Below, in pieces: positions 6,272 to 7,488 of a stretch of DNA of 7,488 bases (positions are counted from its first letter, which is position 1; the number at the start of each line of letters is the position of its first letter). Where the stretch lies: positions 1 to 7,488 of the forward strand of contig JAFLUQ010000110.1 of NCBI GenBank assembly GCA_022508735.1. The letters run 5' to 3'. The DNA is from Oscillospiraceae bacterium. GTDB taxonomy: Bacteria > Bacillota > Clostridia > UMGS1883. A program made the position numbers and the translations under genes. Below the pieces are notes generated by a model that ran no database searches, was not told the origin of the DNA, and saw only the letters and a program-made list of their open reading frames with translations.

Positions 6272-7333
6272 CTATATAAGTCCGCTTTCGAGCAGTGCCC
6301 TTGCCGCTGCCTCCCCGGCAAGTCCGTTGGGGTGCGCGTCGTCAGGGTCGCTCATATATTCAGGGCGGACGCGGCCCGGCTCCCCTTCAAGCACGGAGCC
6401 GAAGTCGAACACGTCTGCGGCGAAGGCTCCGCTCAGTATCTCACGATTGACTATCTGTCGCTGCTCCTCTCCGCTTGGCTCCATATTAAAGGGAGGAACA
6501 GTGAACAGAATTATTTTGACGGCCGGGTTACTTTCTCTGAGCAAGCTTATAATGCGGCTGAGGTCGCCGATTACCTCCGCTCCGGTGCGCCCGCCGGATT
6601 TTATGTCGTTCACGCCGAAGCAGATGGTGACAATAGTCCCTCGCCGGGCAAGCTTCATAAACAGGCCGTCCGCCGCCGCGTCATAGGCCCTTGACCAACC
6701 CATGCCTAAGTTGATAACGCTCATATTCTCAGGCATGGCAAGCCCCACGCGGTGGCTCCACGACTCATACTTATCGGTGGCGGTGCGTGTGCCCTGGGTT
6801 ATGCTGTCGCCGAAGAACAGCAGAGTCTCTTTAAATTCGCCGCGGCAGCCGATGAAATTCGGGCGCAGTACGTTTAGAGTGCGCAGCCCGTTTTTATAGC
6901 CGCTCGACGCGCTTTCGTCGGTGGTGAGAAGGGCACAGTCGCTGCCCGAGCGCACTTTGAGCCGAACGCTGAGCCAAGCTTCTTCGGGAATATTTATATC
7001 CGCCGGGTCGCTCTCATATCCGTCAGTCACGAGAGTGGTCGGTTCTCCGCCAAAGAACAGCGGCACCTCAGTTTCCGGTGAACGGGAGGGCTTTTTGGCG
7101 TATCCCAAATAGGCCCCTGTGATCGTGAAGGCAGGGCCTTTCTGCTCGCGAACTCCGCAGCCTGTGGAATATATGCTGTTAAAGTATTTTATTGTGACGC
7201 TCAGCTCGCCGCGCTTGCGAACACGGTACCAGCTGAGAAACTCGGTCTCCTCACCGGCCGCGACCGGGCAGAAATTGTTGTTGCCGCAGGCGCTGACGGT
7301 GAGAGAGAATAACGGCTCGGAATAATCGGGCAT
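6272..7333 (-). CDS. SGNH/GDSL-family hydrolase with N-terminal beta-rich domain
   Basis: The C-terminal half (residues ~170-353) has the four SGNH blocks: GDSITQG with nucleophile Ser177 (175-181), NLGMGWS with Gly210, GVND with Asn242 (240-243), and DDAHPNG with the Asp331/His334 pair. These make an esterase, probably acting on acyl or acetyl groups of carbohydrates or lipids; the substrate cannot be named. The first ~165 residues lack motifs I know but look beta-strand rich, resembling the two-domain plan of CE2-like acetyl esterases, where a jelly-roll precedes the SGNH fold. There is no signal peptide or membrane helix, so the protein should be cytoplasmic. The ATG is preceded by AAAGGAGG (nt 7343-7350, - strand), nine bases away. 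The gene follows the tRNA-Leu terminator and precedes the VanZ-like gene by 23 bases. A TATAAT at 7355-7360 lacks a matching -35 element, so its promoter is not identified. Confidence 0.91.
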   Translation of the reverse strand: MPDYSEPLFSLTVSACGNNNFCPVAAGEETEFLSWYRVRKRGELSVTIKYFNSIYSTGCGVREQKGPAFTITGAYLGYAKKPSRSPETEVPLFFGGEPTTLVTDGYESDPADINIPEEAWLSVRLKVRSGSDCALLTTDESASSGYKNGLRTLNVLRPNFIGCRGEFKETLLFFGDSITQGTRTATDKYESWSHRVGLAMPENMSVINLGMGWSRAYDAAADGLFMKLARRGTIVTICFGVNDIKSGGRTGAEVIGDLSRIISLLRESNPAVKIILFTVPPFNMEPSGEEQRQIVNREILSGAFAADVFDFGSVLEGEPGRVRPEYMSDPDDAHPNGLAGEAAARALLESGLI

Positions 7334-7359
7334 GACGTTCGGCCTCCTTTGATTATTAT

Positions 7360-7388
7360 AAAAATGGGGCCGCCTCTCGGACTGCCCC
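7360..7388 (-). terminator. Rho-independent terminator of tRNA-Leu
   Basis: On the - strand GGGGC (7384-7388) pairs with GCCCC (7366-7370); between them CC-GAGA-GG forms a small inner stem with a GNRA-type loop, and ATTTTT follows. It lies 11 bases after the tRNA CCA end and before the SGNH gene. The T tract overlaps a TATAAT (7355-7360). Confidence 0.7.
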
Positions 7389-7399
7389 TCTAATATGTA

Positions 7400-7487
7400 T
7401 GGTGCTCGAGACCGGGATCGAACCGGTACGGCTTTAAGGGCCGCAGGATTTTAAGTCCTGTGCGTCTGCCAGTTCCGCCACTCGAGC
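7400..7487 (-). tRNA. tRNA-Leu (anticodon UAA)
   Basis: Read on the - strand the cloverleaf is complete: acceptor GCTCGAG pairs with CTCGAGC, followed by discriminator A and an encoded CCA (7400-7402). The anticodon stem CAGGA/TCCTG encloses loop CTTAAAA, giving anticodon TAA at 7451-7453. A long class II variable arm (CGGC/GCCG) and the T arm ACCGG-TTCGATC-CCGGT are present, as is the GCGGAACTGGCAGACGC D-arm typical of tRNA-Leu. It decodes UUA, and UUG by wobble. Only one base of the window lies beyond its 5' end, so its promoter and any tRNA neighbours are outside. Confidence 0.97.
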
Positions 7488-7488
7488 A

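Noticed and set aside
6227..6694. + strand frame of 155 codons opposite the SGNH hydrolase gene
   Set aside because: The SGNH blocks on the - strand show which frame is coding; the opposite frame has no motif and starts inside the VanZ-like gene.
7400..7487. tRNA-Leu as an integration site for a mobile element
   Set aside because: No integrase gene and no second copy of the tRNA 3' end is visible in the window; the adjacent genes look like ordinary chromosome.

Overview
The window looks like part of a Gram-positive Clostridia genome, probably a gut-type Oscillospiraceae or Ruminococcaceae relative. The reasons are strong AGGAGG-type ribosome binding sites before nearly every gene, a VanZ-like protein, a PGM2/PgcA-type phosphohexomutase, and a TIR-TPR protein of a kind I associate with gut Firmicutes. 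The lineage is an inference; no 16S or other marker is present.

Left part, + strand (1-2972): the window opens inside a large gene (2-2290, 5' end outside). Its predicted product runs in order: the end of a TIR domain, TPR-like helical repeats, charged coiled coils, one transmembrane helix, three more TPR-like repeats, and a C-terminal RCC1-like propeller of exactly seven repeats. After 61 bases comes a small AT-richer gene (2352-2972) of unknown family. It carries an R-N-x3-H motif like that of HEPN ribonucleases and has a candidate promoter of its own. Together they form a possible sensor/effector (defence-like) pair. A bidirectional terminator (2999-3042) closes this part.

Right part, - strand (3051-7487): four genes and a tRNA, all transcribed leftward. 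A strong sigma-A-type promoter (5699-5727) drives tyrA (prephenate dehydrogenase) and then, 15 bases on, a phosphoglucomutase/phosphomannomutase gene that ends at the shared terminator. Upstream, an SGNH/GDSL hydrolase gene is followed after 23 bases by a VanZ-like membrane protein gene, probably one unit. At the right edge is a complete tRNA-Leu(UAA) with encoded CCA, followed by its own terminator. This part is ordinary chromosomal housekeeping and envelope-related content.

No insertion sequence, integrase, CRISPR array or riboswitch was seen. The only gaps between genes are short (under 100 bases) and are covered by the promoter and terminator entries.
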